From Bacillus safensis (lineage in GTDB: Bacteria; Bacillota; Bacilli; Bacillales; Bacillaceae), in contig BSBG01000013.1 in assembly GCA_030159235.1 (NCBI GenBank), forward strand, positions 1 to 55,250: a DNA stretch of 55,250 bases, written 5' to 3'. The notes beneath the pieces are model-generated. The model saw only the letters and a list, made by a program, of their open reading frames with translations. It ran no database searches and was not told the DNA's origin. Shown in pieces: positions 20,988 to 31,177 of the stretch (the first letter of the stretch is position 1; each line of letters begins with the position of its first letter). Both the position numbers and the translations under genes were made by a program.

Positions 20988-22358
20988 ATGGATAAGCGGT
21001 TCGCAGTGATTTTAGCAGCGGGAAAAGGAACGAGAATGAAGTCAAAGCTATATAAAGTACTTCATCCAGTTTGCGGAAAGCCAATGGTCGAGCATGTGGC
21101 AGACGAAGCGTTAAAACTTTCTTTAGCCAAGCTAGTAACGATTGTTGGACATGGAGCAGAGGACGTCAAAGAGCAGCTTGGAGACAAAAGTGAGTATGCA
21201 CTTCAAGAAGAGCAGCTGGGAACAGCACATGCCGTCAAACAAGCAAAATCGTTTCTTGCGCAGGAAAAGGGAACAACCATTGTCATTTGTGGTGATACGC
21301 CATTATTGACAGCGGAAACAATGGAAGCCATGTTAAGCGAGCATCAAAAACATCAAGCGAAAGTCACGATTTTAACAGCATATGCAGATGATCCGACTGG
21401 TTATGGCCGCATTATTCGCGACGCAACAGGTGCTGTCGTGAAAATCGTGGAGCATAAAGATGCAAATGATGCAGAGCGTCAAGTGAATGAAATTAATACA
21501 GGAACCTATTGCTTTTCAAATGAAGATCTCTTCCGTGTGATTGAGCAAGTGTCGAATGAAAATGCACAGGGTGAATACTACTTGCCAGACGTCATTGAAA
21601 TTTTAAAGAATGAAGGGCAAACAGTTGCAGCTTATCAAACTCCGCATTTTGAAGAAACACTTGGAGTCAATGACCGTATTGCTCTATCACAAGCAGAGCA
21701 ATTCATGAAGCGACGTATTAATCATCAGCTTATGAAGAATGGTGTGACCTTGATTGATCCTGAGAACACGTATATTTCGCCAGACGCTGTCATCGGTGAA
21801 GATACAGTTATTTATCCTGGGACGGTCATCAAAGGGAATGTAAACATCGGTGCAGATGCCATTATTGGGCCAAACACTGAAATTGTTGATAGCGTCATCG
21901 GAGATCGAACAGTGATTAAGCAATCTGTCGTCTGCGATAGTGAGGTTGGAGTCGATGTGACAATTGGACCGTTTGCTCATATTCGCCCGTTGTCGAAAAT
22001 TGGCGATGAAGTGAAGATCGGGAATTTTGTCGAAATCAAGAAAACGGTTTTCGGTGACCGTAGCAAAGCATCTCATCTAAGCTACATTGGAGACGCAGAG
22101 GTCGGAACTGATGTAAACCTTGGCTGTGGTTCTATTACAGTCAACTATGATGGGAAAAACAAATTCTTAACGAAGATTGAAGACGGCGCCTTTATTGGCT
22201 GTAATTCAAACCTCGTTGCACCAGTCACTGTCGGAAAAGGGGCATATGTTGCAGCCGGTTCTACGGTTACAGAAGATGTACCACAGGATGCATTGTCTAT
22301 TGCTAGAGCAAGACAAGTCAATAAAGAAGATTATGTGAAAAATATTCATAAAAAATAA
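20988..22358 (+). CDS. glmU: Bifunctional N-acetylglucosamine-1-phosphate uridyltransferase / glucosamine-1-phosphate acetyltransferase
   Basis: Makes UDP-GlcNAc for peptidoglycan and teichoic acid (called gcaD in B. subtilis). The N-terminal pyrophosphorylase domain (about 1-230) has [18 protein letters not shown]; the C-terminal acetyltransferase domain (about 250-456) is a left-handed beta helix of hexapeptide repeats ending in ARARQVNK. At 456 residues it is full length. An ATG at 20958 is in frame, but GGAGG at 20976-20980 points to ATG 20988. prs follows 22 bases after the stop, joining sugar-nucleotide and PRPP synthesis in one operon. Confidence 0.97.
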   Translation: MDKRFAVILAAGKGTRMKSKLYKVLHPVCGKPMVEHVADEALKLSLAKLVTIVGHGAEDVKEQLGDKSEYALQEEQLGTAHAVKQAKSFLAQEKGTTIVICGDTPLLTAETMEAMLSEHQKHQAKVTILTAYADDPTGYGRIIRDATGAVVKIVEHKDANDAERQVNEINTGTYCFSNEDLFRVIEQVSNENAQGEYYLPDVIEILKNEGQTVAAYQTPHFEETLGVNDRIALSQAEQFMKRRINHQLMKNGVTLIDPENTYISPDAVIGEDTVIYPGTVIKGNVNIGADAIIGPNTEIVDSVIGDRTVIKQSVVCDSEVGVDVTIGPFAHIRPLSKIGDEVKIGNFVEIKKTVFGDRSKASHLSYIGDAEVGTDVNLGCGSITVNYDGKNKFLTKIEDGAFIGCNSNLVAPVTVGKGAYVAAGSTVTEDVPQDALSIARARQVNKEDYVKNIHKK

Positions 22359-22380
22359 TCCAAATACCCGGAGGTTTACC

Positions 22381-23334
22381 ATGTCTAATCGTTATGCTGA
22401 TGCGAATTTAAAGATATTCTCTTTGAATTCAAACCCTGAACTTGCCAAAGAAATTGCCGAACGTATCGGAGTTGATGTAGGAAAGAGCTCTGTTAAACGC
22501 TTTAGTGACGGTGAAGTCCAAATCAATATTGAAGAAAGTATCCGCGGCTGTGATTGTTATGTCATTCAATCAACAAGTGCACCAGTCAATGAGCATATTA
22601 TGGAGCTGCTCATTATGGTGGATGCGCTAAAGCGCGCTTCTGCAAAAACGGTTAATATTGTGATCCCTTATTACGGATATGCACGTCAAGATCGTAAGGC
22701 AAAGCCTCGTGAGCCAATCACTGCGAAGCTTTTTGCAAACTTGCTTGAAACTGCGGGTGCTACACGTGTTATTGCACTTGATCTTCATGCGCCGCAAATC
22801 CAAGGTTTCTTTGATATTCCAATCGATAATTTAATGGCCGTGCCAATCTTAACAAACTATTTCGAACAGAAGAACTTGAATGATATCGTTGTTGTGTCTC
22901 CTGACCACGGTGGTGTGACACGTGCGCGTAAAATGGCAGACCGCCTGAAAGCGCCAATCGCAATTATCGACAAACGCCGTCCAAAGCCAAACGTTGCTGA
23001 AGTCATGAACATTATTGGTAACATTGAAGGCAAAACGGCTATTCTGATCGATGATATCATTGATACAGCTGGTACCATTACACTTGCAGCAAATGCGCTA
23101 GTCGAAAATGGAGCAGCTGAAGTATATGCTTGCTGTACGCACCCAGTATTGTCTGGACCAGCAGTAGAACGTATCACAAACTCTAAAATTAAAGAATTAG
23201 TTGTGACAAACAGTATTCAATTAACTGATGACAAGAAAGTTGGAAAATTCATTCCACTTTCAGTTGGGCCTTTGCTTGCAGAAGCCATCATCCGTGTACA
23301 TGAAGAAGAATCTGTGAGCTACCTTTTTAGTTAA
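22381..23334 (+). CDS. prs: Ribose-phosphate pyrophosphokinase
   Basis: Makes PRPP from ribose-5-phosphate and ATP, the shared precursor for purines, pyrimidines, histidine and tryptophan; PRPP also controls PurR, encoded in this window. Of 317 residues, [14 protein letters not shown] holds the metal/ATP site near residue 133, and the PRPP loop [13 protein letters not shown] is near residue 222. Start ATG 22381 has GGAGG upstream. It is the second gene of the glmU operon and ends at a terminator. Confidence 0.98.
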   Translation: MSNRYADANLKIFSLNSNPELAKEIAERIGVDVGKSSVKRFSDGEVQINIEESIRGCDCYVIQSTSAPVNEHIMELLIMVDALKRASAKTVNIVIPYYGYARQDRKAKPREPITAKLFANLLETAGATRVIALDLHAPQIQGFFDIPIDNLMAVPILTNYFEQKNLNDIVVVSPDHGGVTRARKMADRLKAPIAIIDKRRPKPNVAEVMNIIGNIEGKTAILIDDIIDTAGTITLAANALVENGAAEVYACCTHPVLSGPAVERITNSKIKELVVTNSIQLTDDKKVGKFIPLSVGPLLAEAIIRVHEEESVSYLFS

Positions 23335-23344
23335 TTCTTTTATC

Positions 23345-23379
23345 AAAAAAGGCCTTAGGCATCAGCTTAGGGTCTTTTT
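23345..23379 (+). terminator. Terminator after prs
   Basis: A stem of about 13 bp with some G-U pairs between 23346 and 23379, with five A and five T at the base. Confidence 0.8.
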
Positions 23380-23404
23380 GCTGTCATTAATTACAGCCAA
23401 ACAT

Positions 23405-23430
23405 GTTTAAAATAATGCGGTTATGGGTAT
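23405..23430 (+). promoter_or_regulatory. sigma-B general-stress promoter of ctc
   Basis: GTTTAA (23405-23410), 14 bases, GGGTAT (23425-23430): both boxes match the sigma-B consensus exactly. ctc is the classic sigma-B gene. Confidence 0.9.
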
Positions 23431-23472
23431 TTATGAGAGTAGTGACAAAAAAGAAATAGGATGGTGCTGAAT

Positions 23473-24099
23473 ATGGCAACTTTAAAAGCAAATAAAAGAA
23501 CTGATTTCAAACGTTCCACACTGCAAAAAATCCGTCATTCAGGACACGTTCCTGGTGTCATATACGGAAAAAATACAGATAACCTGGCTGTTTCATTAGA
23601 CAGCGTCGATTTATTAAAGACCTTACGTGATGAAGGGAAGAATACAATCATCACATTAGACGTGAGCGGTGAAACGAAATCCGTGATGGTCACAGAATTA
23701 CAAACAGATCCGCTGAAAAACGAGCTTGTCCATGCTGATTTCCAAGTCGTTGACTTACAGCGTGAAATTGACGCGGATGTCCCTGTACAGCTGATTGGCG
23801 AGTCTAAAGGGGTAAAAGATGGCGGTGTGCTTCAGCAGCCACTATTTGAATTATCTGTGACAGCGAAACCAAAAGATATCCCGCAGCATATTGAAGCTGA
23901 TATTACTCACTTAGAAGTCAATGATGTCTTAACAGTTGCTGATCTGCCTGTCCAGTCATCTTATCAAATCAATAACGATCCAGAAGAAGTCGTTGCATCC
24001 ATTCTGCCGCCTCAGCAATCAGAGGTTCCTGAGCCAGACAGTGAACAGGAACCGCAAGAACCTGAAGCTATTAAAGAAAAGGATGACGATGGAGAATAA
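23473..24099 (+). CDS. ctc: General stress protein Ctc (ribosomal protein bL25 family)
   Basis: A 208-residue protein of the L25/TL5/Ctc family that binds 5S rRNA in the 50S subunit under stress. Residues 1-95 are the L25 domain (SGHVPGVIYGK near residue 23) and residues 96-185 the TL5-type C-terminal domain; an acidic tail of about 20 residues follows. An in-frame ATG at 23461 is less likely than ATG 23473, which sits at proper distance from AGGATGGTG. It is driven by a perfect sigma-B promoter; a weak terminator separates it from pth. Confidence 0.94.
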   Translation: MATLKANKRTDFKRSTLQKIRHSGHVPGVIYGKNTDNLAVSLDSVDLLKTLRDEGKNTIITLDVSGETKSVMVTELQTDPLKNELVHADFQVVDLQREIDADVPVQLIGESKGVKDGGVLQQPLFELSVTAKPKDIPQHIEADITHLEVNDVLTVADLPVQSSYQINNDPEEVVASILPPQQSEVPEPDSEQEPQEPEAIKEKDDDGE

Positions 24100-24111
24100 C
24101 TGGTCATTTAG

Positions 24112-24141
24112 AGACGTAACCCTCCCGCGGTTGCGTCTTTT
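24112..24141 (+). terminator. Weak terminator between ctc and pth
   Basis: A 10-bp stem (24112-24121 with 24129-24138) and a tail of only four T residues; read-through into pth is likely. Confidence 0.6.
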
Positions 24142-24239
24142 GTGCTAGAATGAAAAGAATTCATACGTTTTTACATGAGGCAATCCTATTGGCTCATTTT
24201 TTAGGCGTGTGCTGTGTGACAAAGGAGGTTATTGGTTTC

Positions 24240-24806
24240 ATGATTGCATTCGTTGGATTAGGTAATCCAGGAAAAGAATATGAAAAAACAAGACATAATG
24301 TCGGGTTTATGACAATAGATGAACTATCGAAAAAATGGGACATCCCTTTAAATCAATCGAAATTCCATGGACAATTTGGAACTGGATTTGTTTCGGGGCA
24401 AAAGGTTCTACTTGTAAAGCCGCTTACATATATGAACTTATCAGGAGAATGTGTGCGTCCGCTGATGGACTATTACGATATTCCCCTTGAACATTTGAAA
24501 GTAATCTATGATGATCTTGATTTGCCAACTGGCCGGATTCGTTTACGTACAAAAGGAAGTGCAGGCGGGCATAATGGAATCAAATCGTTGATTCAACATT
24601 TAGGTTCACCTGAGTTTGACCGATTTCGTATCGGCATTGGGCGTCCTCAAAACGGCATGAAGGTTGTTGATTACGTACTAGGACGCTTCTTAGAAGAGGA
24701 ACAGCCTGACATTGCATCAGCCATTCAATCGTCTGTCGAGGCTTGTGAAGCGGCTTTAACAAAGCCGTTTTTAGAAGTGATGAATGATTTTAACAAGAAG
24801 GTATAA
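24240..24806 (+). CDS. pth: Peptidyl-tRNA hydrolase
   Basis: Frees tRNA from peptidyl-tRNA dropped by ribosomes (spoVC in B. subtilis, essential). The 188-residue protein has [18 protein letters not shown] with the catalytic His near residue 20, the Asn in LTYMNLSG near residue 68, and DDLDLPTG near residue 94. The frame is open back to 24150, but AAAGGAGG at 24221-24228 and family length choose ATG 24240. The end of the gene overlaps the fin promoter. Confidence 0.96.
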   Translation: MIAFVGLGNPGKEYEKTRHNVGFMTIDELSKKWDIPLNQSKFHGQFGTGFVSGQKVLLVKPLTYMNLSGECVRPLMDYYDIPLEHLKVIYDDLDLPTGRIRLRTKGSAGGHNGIKSLIQHLGSPEFDRFRIGIGRPQNGMKVVDYVLGRFLEEEQPDIASAIQSSVEACEAALTKPFLEVMNDFNKKV

Positions 24807-24830
24807 GAATCATAAGCAAAGCACATACTG
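24801..24830 (+). promoter_or_regulatory. sigma-F/sigma-G promoter of fin
   Basis: GTATA (24801-24805), 18 bases, CATACTG (24824-24830). The core boxes and spacing are the same as upstream of csfB. The -35 overlaps the last pth codons. Confidence 0.72.
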
Positions 24831-24861
24831 ATCATAAAATCTCAGCATGGGAGGATCACGT

Positions 24862-25092
24862 ATGGCTTTGCATTATTACTGCCGGCACTGTGGTGTAAAG
24901 GTTGGCAGTCTAGATGAATCTGCTGTCCAAAGTGAAGCACTTGGATTTCATCACTTAACAAATGAGGAAAGAAGCGATATGATTTCTTATAAGGAAAATG
25001 GTGATTTACATGTACAAACCATTTGTGAGGATTGCCAAGAGGCGCTCGAAAGAAATCCTGATTACCATCAGTATCATACTTTTATTCAATAA
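24862..25092 (+). CDS. fin: Anti-sigma-F factor Fin
   Basis: A 76-residue protein (YabK) that inhibits sigma-F and aids the change from sigma-F to sigma-G in the forespore. Two CxxC pairs, CRHC near residue 8 and CEDC near residue 55, bind zinc, as in CsfB. The frame is open to 24847, but GGGAGG at 24849-24854 sets ATG 24862 and gives the family length. It lies between pth and mfd with its own promoter and terminator. Confidence 0.95.
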   Translation: MALHYYCRHCGVKVGSLDESAVQSEALGFHHLTNEERSDMISYKENGDLHVQTICEDCQEALERNPDYHQYHTFIQ

Positions 25093-25129
25093 AAAAGCTT
25101 TGGTGTAGATATTAGACCAAAGCGTTTTT
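25091..25129 (+). terminator. fin terminator
   Basis: An 8-bp stem (25097-25104 with 25116-25123) flanked by six A and five T residues. Confidence 0.75.
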
Positions 25130-25160
25130 CTGTTTTAAACAAGCAGGGAGGAGGAGCTAA

Positions 25161-28100
25161 ATGAAAAACATACAATCATTTATCAAACAAAGTGATGATT
25201 TTCAGTCCATTTTTAATGGGCTAAAGGAAGGGTTAAAAGAACAGTTGCTCGCCGGACTATCAGGCTCCGTCAGATCTTTATTTACAGCCGCGATATCAGA
25301 CGAACTCAAGCGGCCGATGTTTATAGTGACTCACAATTTGTATCAAGCGCAGAAGGTCACGGATGATCTAGCAAGTGTGATGCCGGATCGATCGGTTCTT
25401 CTTTATCCTGTCAATGAACTGATCGCTTCAGAAATTGCGGTGGCCAGCCCTGAGCTGAGAGCACAGCGTTTAGATGTTCTGAATCGACTGGCAAATGGTG
25501 AAAACCCGATTATTGTCACCCCGGCTGCTGCGGTGCGCAGGATGCTTCCTCCAGTTGAGCTTTGGAAGGAGAGTCAGGTCCATTTAAAGATTGGTGAAGA
25601 AATTGATTTGGAGGCGTTTTCAAAACAGCTCGTACAAATCGGTTATGACCGGACGTCGATGGTTGCTGCGCCTGGGGACTTTAGTGTGCGCGGAGGAATC
25701 ATTGACATCTATGCGCTAACGGAAGAACATCCAATCCGTATTGAACTGTTCGATACTGAAGTAGACTCGATTCGAACCTTCCACTCAGATACACAGCGTT
25801 CAATAGAGACGCTTCAAGAGATTAAAATTGGCCCGGCAAAAGAGCTGATCGTAAGGGGTCCTGAGCGGGTAAGAGCGATTGAACAGCTGGATGAAGGTCT
25901 TGCGAAAAGTTTTAAAAAATTCAACTCAGACAAACAGAAAGAGCTGCTGCATCAAAATATTTCTGCCGATCGAGAGAAGCTGCTAGAAGGCATCGTGACA
26001 CAGGAAATGACGAAATACCTATCCTATTTCTATGAAAAGCCTGCTAGTTTGCTAGATTACACATCACAGGATACGATTATTATTTTAGATGAAATCAGTA
26101 GAATTCAGGAGATGGAAGAACAGCTTGAACAGGAAGAAGCCGATTGGACAATTAGTCTGCTTGCAGAAGGCAATATTCTTCATGATTTATCTCTTTCTTT
26201 CCCGTTCCAAGAACTGATTAATCAGCAATCGAGGTCAATTCTGTACTATTCCTTGTTCCTGAGGCATGTCCAGCAGACAAATCCGCAAAATATTGTCAAT
26301 GTATCTAGCAAGCAAATGCAGAATTTCCATGGGCAGATGAATGTGCTTGCGAGTGAAATTGAACGCTATAAAAAACAACAATATACGGTTGTTTTCTTAG
26401 GTGCGGATGAAGAACGGACAGAAAAACTGTCGTCTGTCTTACATGATTATGATATAGAAGCCGCTCTGGCGAAACCGGATGCTGAGCTTGTCAGCGGGCA
26501 GGTGTATATTTTACAAGGTGAGCTACAAACAGGCTTTGAATTGCCGTTATCAAAAATTGCCGTGATCACAGAAGGTGAACTCTTCAAGAAACGCGTGAAA
26601 AAGCAGGCACGTAAGCAAAAAATGACCAACGCTGAGCGAATTAAGAGTTATTCAGAGCTTCAAGTCGGCGACTATGTGGTGCACATTAACCACGGGATCG
26701 GTAAATATTTAGGAATTGAAACGCTTGAAATCGGCGGCATTCATAAAGATTATTTAAATATTCATTATCAAGGAAGCGACAAGCTTTATGTACCGGTAGA
26801 ACAAATTGATCAGGTGCAGAAATATGTAGGTTCAGAAGGTAAAGAACCAAAGCTGTACAAACTAGGCGGCAGCGATTGGAAACGCGTGAAGAAAAAAGTT
26901 GAAACATCTGTACAGGACATTGCAGATGATCTGATTAAGCTGTACGCAGAACGTGAGGCAAGCAAAGGATATGCCTTCTCGCCTGACCATGAGATGCAGC
27001 GCCAGTTTGAATCTGCGTTCCCTTATCAGGAAACAGATGATCAAATTCGTTCGATTCACGAAATCAAACTGGACATGGAACGGGAGCGTCCAATGGACCG
27101 CCTGCTTTGTGGAGATGTGGGGTACGGAAAAACAGAGGTGGCTATTCGTGCGGCCTTCAAAGCCATTGCTGACGGGAAGCAGGTAGCCCTGCTTGTTCCG
27201 ACAACCATCTTAGCGCAGCAGCACTTTGATACAATTATGGATCGATTCCAAGACTACCCTGTTAAAATCGCTCAGCTTAGCCGTTTCCGTACAAGAAAAG
27301 AAACAACGGAAACGTTAAAAGGGTTAAAAAATGGAACGATTGATATGGTCATTGGCACACATCGTCTTCTTTCAAAAGACATCATCTACAAGGATTTAGG
27401 ACTGTTGATCATTGATGAGGAACAGCGTTTTGGTGTGACACATAAAGAGAAAATTAAGCAGATGAAAGCCAATATCGATGTACTGACATTAACGGCTACA
27501 CCAATTCCGCGTACGCTTCATATGTCCATGCTTGGCGTGCGAGATTTATCGGTAATTGAAACACCTCCTGAAAACCGATTCCCTGTTCAAACCTATGTGG
27601 TCGAGTACAATGGAGCTTTAGTCAGAGAAGCGATTGAGCGAGAATTAGCACGCGGCGGTCAAGTGTACTTCCTTTACAATCGTGTTGAGGATATTGAACG
27701 GAAAGCAGATGAAATCTCCATGCTAGTCCCAGATGCAAAAGTCAGCTATGCACATGGGAAAATGAGTGAGAACGAGCTGGAATCAGTGATGATCAATTTC
27801 CTCGAAGGTGAATCAGATGTATTGGTCAGCACCACCATCATTGAAACGGGAGTCGATATTCCAAATGTGAATACGCTCATTGTGCACGATGCCGATAAAA
27901 TGGGTCTATCTCAGCTGTACCAGCTAAGAGGACGAGTTGGGCGTTCAAATCGTGTCGCTTATGCTTATTTCACGTATCGAAAAGATAAAGTTCTTTCTGA
28001 AGTAGCGGAGAAAAGGCTTCAAGCCATTAAAGAATTTACAGAGCTCGGATCAGGATTTAAAATTGCAATGCGTGATTTAACGATTCGAGGAGCAGGTAAC

Positions 28101-28694
28101 TTACTTGGTGCTCAGCAGCATGGCTTCATTGATTCTGTCGGATTCGACCTCTATTCTCAAATGCTGAAGGAGGCCATTGAGGAAAGAAGAGGAGATACAA
28201 CGGCACAAGATAAATTCGAGCCAGAAATTGATCTGCAAATTGATGCTTACATCCCAGACGCTTATATTTCCGATGGCAAGCAAAAGATTGAAATGTATAA
28301 ACAGTTCAGAGCCATTGGATCGATTGAAGAGCGAAAAGAGCTTCAGGATGAAATGATTGACCGATTTGGTGAATATCCGCAAGAGGTGGCTGACTTGTTT
28401 ACGATTGCGACGATGAAAGTGTACGCAATTCAGGAACGTGTGGAGCTGATTAAGATGGAAAAAGGCATTGTCAGACTCACACTTCATGAGCAAGCAAGCA
28501 GTGAAATCGACGGTCAAAAATTATTTGAGCTTGGCAGTAAATATGGACGTGAAATTGGTTTGGGAATGGAAGGCAGCAAGCTGATTATTTCTGTCCAAAC
28601 GAAGGGTAAGAAGACCGAGGAATGGCTTGAGGTCGTTCTGAGTATGCTTCGAGGCCTTCAAGATGTGAAAAAAGAAACTATTCCATCTTCATAA
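25161..28694 (+). CDS. mfd: Transcription-repair coupling factor Mfd
   Basis: DNA translocase of 1177 residues that removes stalled RNA polymerase and recruits UvrA to template damage. The N-terminal third resembles UvrB; the RNA-polymerase-interaction domain ([20 protein letters not shown]) is near residue 500; the RecG-like motor has Walker [10 protein letters not shown] near residue 650, DEEQRFGV near 753 and the [10 protein letters not shown] motif near 780; the TRCF C-terminal domain covers about 1010-1150. GGGAGGAGG precedes ATG 25161. It is full length. Confidence 0.97.
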   Translation: MKNIQSFIKQSDDFQSIFNGLKEGLKEQLLAGLSGSVRSLFTAAISDELKRPMFIVTHNLYQAQKVTDDLASVMPDRSVLLYPVNELIASEIAVASPELRAQRLDVLNRLANGENPIIVTPAAAVRRMLPPVELWKESQVHLKIGEEIDLEAFSKQLVQIGYDRTSMVAAPGDFSVRGGIIDIYALTEEHPIRIELFDTEVDSIRTFHSDTQRSIETLQEIKIGPAKELIVRGPERVRAIEQLDEGLAKSFKKFNSDKQKELLHQNISADREKLLEGIVTQEMTKYLSYFYEKPASLLDYTSQDTIIILDEISRIQEMEEQLEQEEADWTISLLAEGNILHDLSLSFPFQELINQQSRSILYYSLFLRHVQQTNPQNIVNVSSKQMQNFHGQMNVLASEIERYKKQQYTVVFLGADEERTEKLSSVLHDYDIEAALAKPDAELVSGQVYILQGELQTGFELPLSKIAVITEGELFKKRVKKQARKQKMTNAERIKSYSELQVGDYVVHINHGIGKYLGIETLEIGGIHKDYLNIHYQGSDKLYVPVEQIDQVQKYVGSEGKEPKLYKLGGSDWKRVKKKVETSVQDIADDLIKLYAEREASKGYAFSPDHEMQRQFESAFPYQETDDQIRSIHEIKLDMERERPMDRLLCGDVGYGKTEVAIRAAFKAIADGKQVALLVPTTILAQQHFDTIMDRFQDYPVKIAQLSRFRTRKETTETLKGLKNGTIDMVIGTHRLLSKDIIYKDLGLLIIDEEQRFGVTHKEKIKQMKANIDVLTLTATPIPRTLHMSMLGVRDLSVIETPPENRFPVQTYVVEYNGALVREAIERELARGGQVYFLYNRVEDIERKADEISMLVPDAKVSYAHGKMSENELESVMINFLEGESDVLVSTTIIETGVDIPNVNTLIVHDADKMGLSQLYQLRGRVGRSNRVAYAYFTYRKDKVLSEVAEKRLQAIKEFTELGSGFKIAMRDLTIRGAGNLLGAQQHGFIDSVGFDLYSQMLKEAIEERRGDTTAQDKFEPEIDLQIDAYIPDAYISDGKQKIEMYKQFRAIGSIEERKELQDEMIDRFGEYPQEVADLFTIATMKVYAIQERVELIKMEKGIVRLTLHEQASSEIDGQKLFELGSKYGREIGLGMEGSKLIISVQTKGKKTEEWLEVVLSMLRGLQDVKKETIPSS

Positions 28695-28757
28695 AATTTT
28701 GTTTGTCTCTCGTGTATATTACGTTTGATGTGACGGATACTAAACTCAGGGTCAAGT

Positions 28758-28798
28758 GGTGAATGTTGCATAAAGTGGACGCTTTTGTTCCATTCACC
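28758..28798 (+). promoter_or_regulatory. Probable sigma-G promoter of spoVT with overlapping dyad
   Basis: GCATA (28768-28772), 18 bases, CATTCAC (28791-28797; 5 of 7 to the sigma-G -10). An 8-bp perfect inverted repeat, GGTGAATG (28758-28765) and CATTCACC (28791-28798), brackets the promoter, its right arm being the -10 itself. Confidence 0.5.
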
Positions 28799-28833
28799 CA
28801 ACACATCATCAAACGAAAGAGAGGCAGCAGTGA

Positions 28834-29370
28834 ATGAAAGCAACTGGAATTGTACGCCGTATCGATGATCTAGGTAGAGTGGTTATTCCGAAGGAGATTC
28901 GCAGAACATTGCGCATCCGGGAAGGAGATCCGCTTGAGATTTTCGTCGACCGTGATGGAGAAGTCATTTTGAAGAAATATTCGCCGATTAGTGAGCTAGG
29001 AGACTTTGCGAAGGAATATGCTGATGCATTATTCGACAGTTTGGGTCATTCCATCCTGATTTGTGATCGAGATACGTATATTGCTGTATCCGGCAGTTCG
29101 AAAAAAGAGTATTTAAACAAATCCATCAGTGATTTACTTGAACGAACAATGGATCAGCGTAATTCTGTGTTAGAAGAAAGCAAAAAAGAAATTCAACTTA
29201 TCGATGGTATTGATGATGACGTATCAGCTTATACCATTGCACCTATTGTTGCAAACGGAGATCCGATTGGCGCCGTCGTCTTATTTTCTAAAGAGCGTTC
29301 AATGGGAGAAGTGGAGCATAAAGCGGCAGAAACGGCAGCTGGCTTCTTAGCCCGTCAAATGGAACATTAG
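28834..29370 (+). CDS. spoVT: Stage V sporulation protein T (SpoVT)
   Basis: Forespore transcription regulator of 178 residues that tunes the sigma-G regulon. Residues 1-50 are an AbrB-like swapped-hairpin DNA-binding domain (KATGIVRRIDDLGRVVIPKE), related to AbrB in this same window; residues 55-178 form a GAF domain. GAGGCAG just upstream serves as ribosome site for ATG 28834. It is monocistronic between mfd and yabM, with a candidate sigma-G promoter. Confidence 0.96.
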   Translation: MKATGIVRRIDDLGRVVIPKEIRRTLRIREGDPLEIFVDRDGEVILKKYSPISELGDFAKEYADALFDSLGHSILICDRDTYIAVSGSSKKEYLNKSISDLLERTMDQRNSVLEESKKEIQLIDGIDDDVSAYTIAPIVANGDPIGAVVLFSKERSMGEVEHKAAETAAGFLARQMEH

Positions 29371-29407
29371 GTCTAATAATTCTATATCATTTTGATAAAA
29401 CGAAAGA

Positions 29408-29443
29408 AAGCCGATGAAATCATTTGATTTTGTCGGTTTTTTA
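29408..29443 (+). terminator. spoVT terminator
   Basis: A stem of about 13 bp with G-U pairs (29409-29421 with 29426-29438) and a T tail. Confidence 0.78.
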
Positions 29444-29572
29444 TATGGGATGAAACAAAACAAGAAATGTACCGTCTACTTCTTAGAAAGAAACGGCTTT
29501 CCATTCACGTATGATATAATGAGTGCGTTTAACTGTAGATCTATTTTTTGATTGAACATAAAGGAGTCATCC

Positions 29573-31177
29573 ATGAAAAATGCTGTGAATCAGCCGCACT
29601 GGCTTTTCCAGGGTGCGGTGATTTTGACCATCGCAGGCTTGTTATCAAAGGTACTAAGTGCCGTTTATCGTGTCCCGTTTCAAAACATCGTAGGGGACAC
29701 AGGGTTTTATATTTATCAGCAGGTATATCCATTCCTTGGCATTGCCATCATGCTTGGCACAACAGGTTTTCCTGTCATGGTATCCAAGCTTTTGAGTGAG
29801 CATGGGGAAGAGAATCGACGGATCATTACAAGGGTATCCTTGGTATATTTCACTTTACTGAGCTTGGTTTTATTTCTTTGTCTTTACATAGGAGCAGGCA
29901 CAATTGCGAGCCTAATGGCAGACAGTCAATTAATTCTGCTCATCCAGATGAGTGCTGTTGTGTTTCTATTTTTGCCACTCACTGTGATGCTGAGGGGAGT
30001 TTTTCAAAGTGGTGGATTGATGCTTCCAACGGCTATTTCTCAATTGGTTGAGCAGCTCATCAGGGTAGGTGTCCTGCTTGCCTTATCCTTCTATTTCGTG
30101 AGGCATGGCTATTCGCTTTATGAAACAGGGGCGGGTGCAGTGTTCTCCTCTATCGCGGGAAGTGTGGCTTCACTTATTTTACTTCTTATCCTTTGGCTGA
30201 CCTATCGAAAGCAGTCTACTGCATTTAAGGCAGGCAAACAGCCGACACTTCGGAAAAAGGATGTTTTGAAGAGTTTGGTGCTGTATACATTGACGATTTG
30301 TGTCAGTGGATTGCTCATTTTATGGATGCAAATGATTGATGCCTTTCATTTGTATGCGCTGCTGCGCAGCGAGGGTCTGAGTGAAGCGGCCGCAAAGGCG
30401 GTGAAAGGTGTATATGACCGAGGTCAGCCTTTCTTACAGCTCGGAACGGTGTTTGCCATCAGCATTGGAACCTCTCTTGTACCATTTTTATCAGCGGCTG
30501 TAAGGAAGGGGGAGCATACAGCGATACGGCAAAAAATTCGTACATCGTTTAAGACCACATCGGTGTTGGGAATTGGTTCCGCTGTCGGGCTGATTTGTAT
30601 TCTATCACCAGTAAATACAATGCTTTTTCGTAATGATTTAGGCACTGATGCCCTGCAAATATTTTGTATATCGATCGCCTTTACGTCGATTGCTATTACG
30701 CAAGCGGCTTTACTGCAAGGGCTCGGGCATACCGTGTATCCCGCTGTTGTGGTGGTCCTCAGTGTGCTGGTGAAATGGGTACTCACGATTGCGCTTGTCC
30801 CGTTATTTGGCATACACGGTGCCGCATGGTCAACTGTATGTGGTTTTCTCACAGCAGCGGTGCTCAATGCTTTATATTTGAAGCATAAAGGATGGATTTC
30901 ATTGAGAGAGCTGTTCCCAGTGAAAATTGTTTTATCGGCCGTCTTCATGGCTGTTGTCTTAATAGGGTATCAGGCTCTGTTTTCCTGGGTCATCCCCTTT
31001 GAAAAACGTCCGTTTTCCGTTTTAGAGAGCCTGACATCAGTTTTTATTGGTGGTTGCGCCTTTTTATATAGTATCCTTAAGCTAGAAGTATTTACGGACG
31101 AGGAATGGAGAATTGTTCCATTAGGAGATAAGATTTTATATTTTAAACAGATGAGAGGGAATCAAAATGGCAGGTAA
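29573..31177 (+). CDS. yabM: MOP superfamily polysaccharide/lipid flippase-like protein YabM
   Basis: A 534-residue membrane protein with about 14 hydrophobic segments, of the MATE/Wzx-like MOP superfamily and close to SpoVB. Relatives flip lipid-linked wall precursors; B. subtilis has several paralogues and YabM's own substrate is unproven. The frame is open to 29552, but AAAGGAG places the start at ATG 29573. A TG-extended TATAAT at 29512-29520 may be its promoter. It overlaps yabN by 11 bases, so it heads yabM-yabN-rqcP. Confidence 0.9.
   Translation: MKNAVNQPHWLFQGAVILTIAGLLSKVLSAVYRVPFQNIVGDTGFYIYQQVYPFLGIAIMLGTTGFPVMVSKLLSEHGEENRRIITRVSLVYFTLLSLVLFLCLYIGAGTIASLMADSQLILLIQMSAVVFLFLPLTVMLRGVFQSGGLMLPTAISQLVEQLIRVGVLLALSFYFVRHGYSLYETGAGAVFSSIAGSVASLILLLILWLTYRKQSTAFKAGKQPTLRKKDVLKSLVLYTLTICVSGLLILWMQMIDAFHLYALLRSEGLSEAAAKAVKGVYDRGQPFLQLGTVFAISIGTSLVPFLSAAVRKGEHTAIRQKIRTSFKTTSVLGIGSAVGLICILSPVNTMLFRNDLGTDALQIFCISIAFTSIAITQAALLQGLGHTVYPAVVVVLSVLVKWVLTIALVPLFGIHGAAWSTVCGFLTAAVLNALYLKHKGWISLRELFPVKIVLSAVFMAVVLIGYQALFSWVIPFEKRPFSVLESLTSVFIGGCAFLYSILKLEVFTDEEWRIVPLGDKILYFKQMRGNQNGR

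Noticed and set aside
28101..28517. Minus-strand open frame of 138 codons within mfd
   Set aside because: It lies opposite the conserved Mfd C-terminal domain and has no protein features of its own.
30424..30948. Minus-strand open frame of 174 codons within yabM
   Set aside because: It lies wholly inside a well-supported membrane protein gene and shows no recognisable domain.
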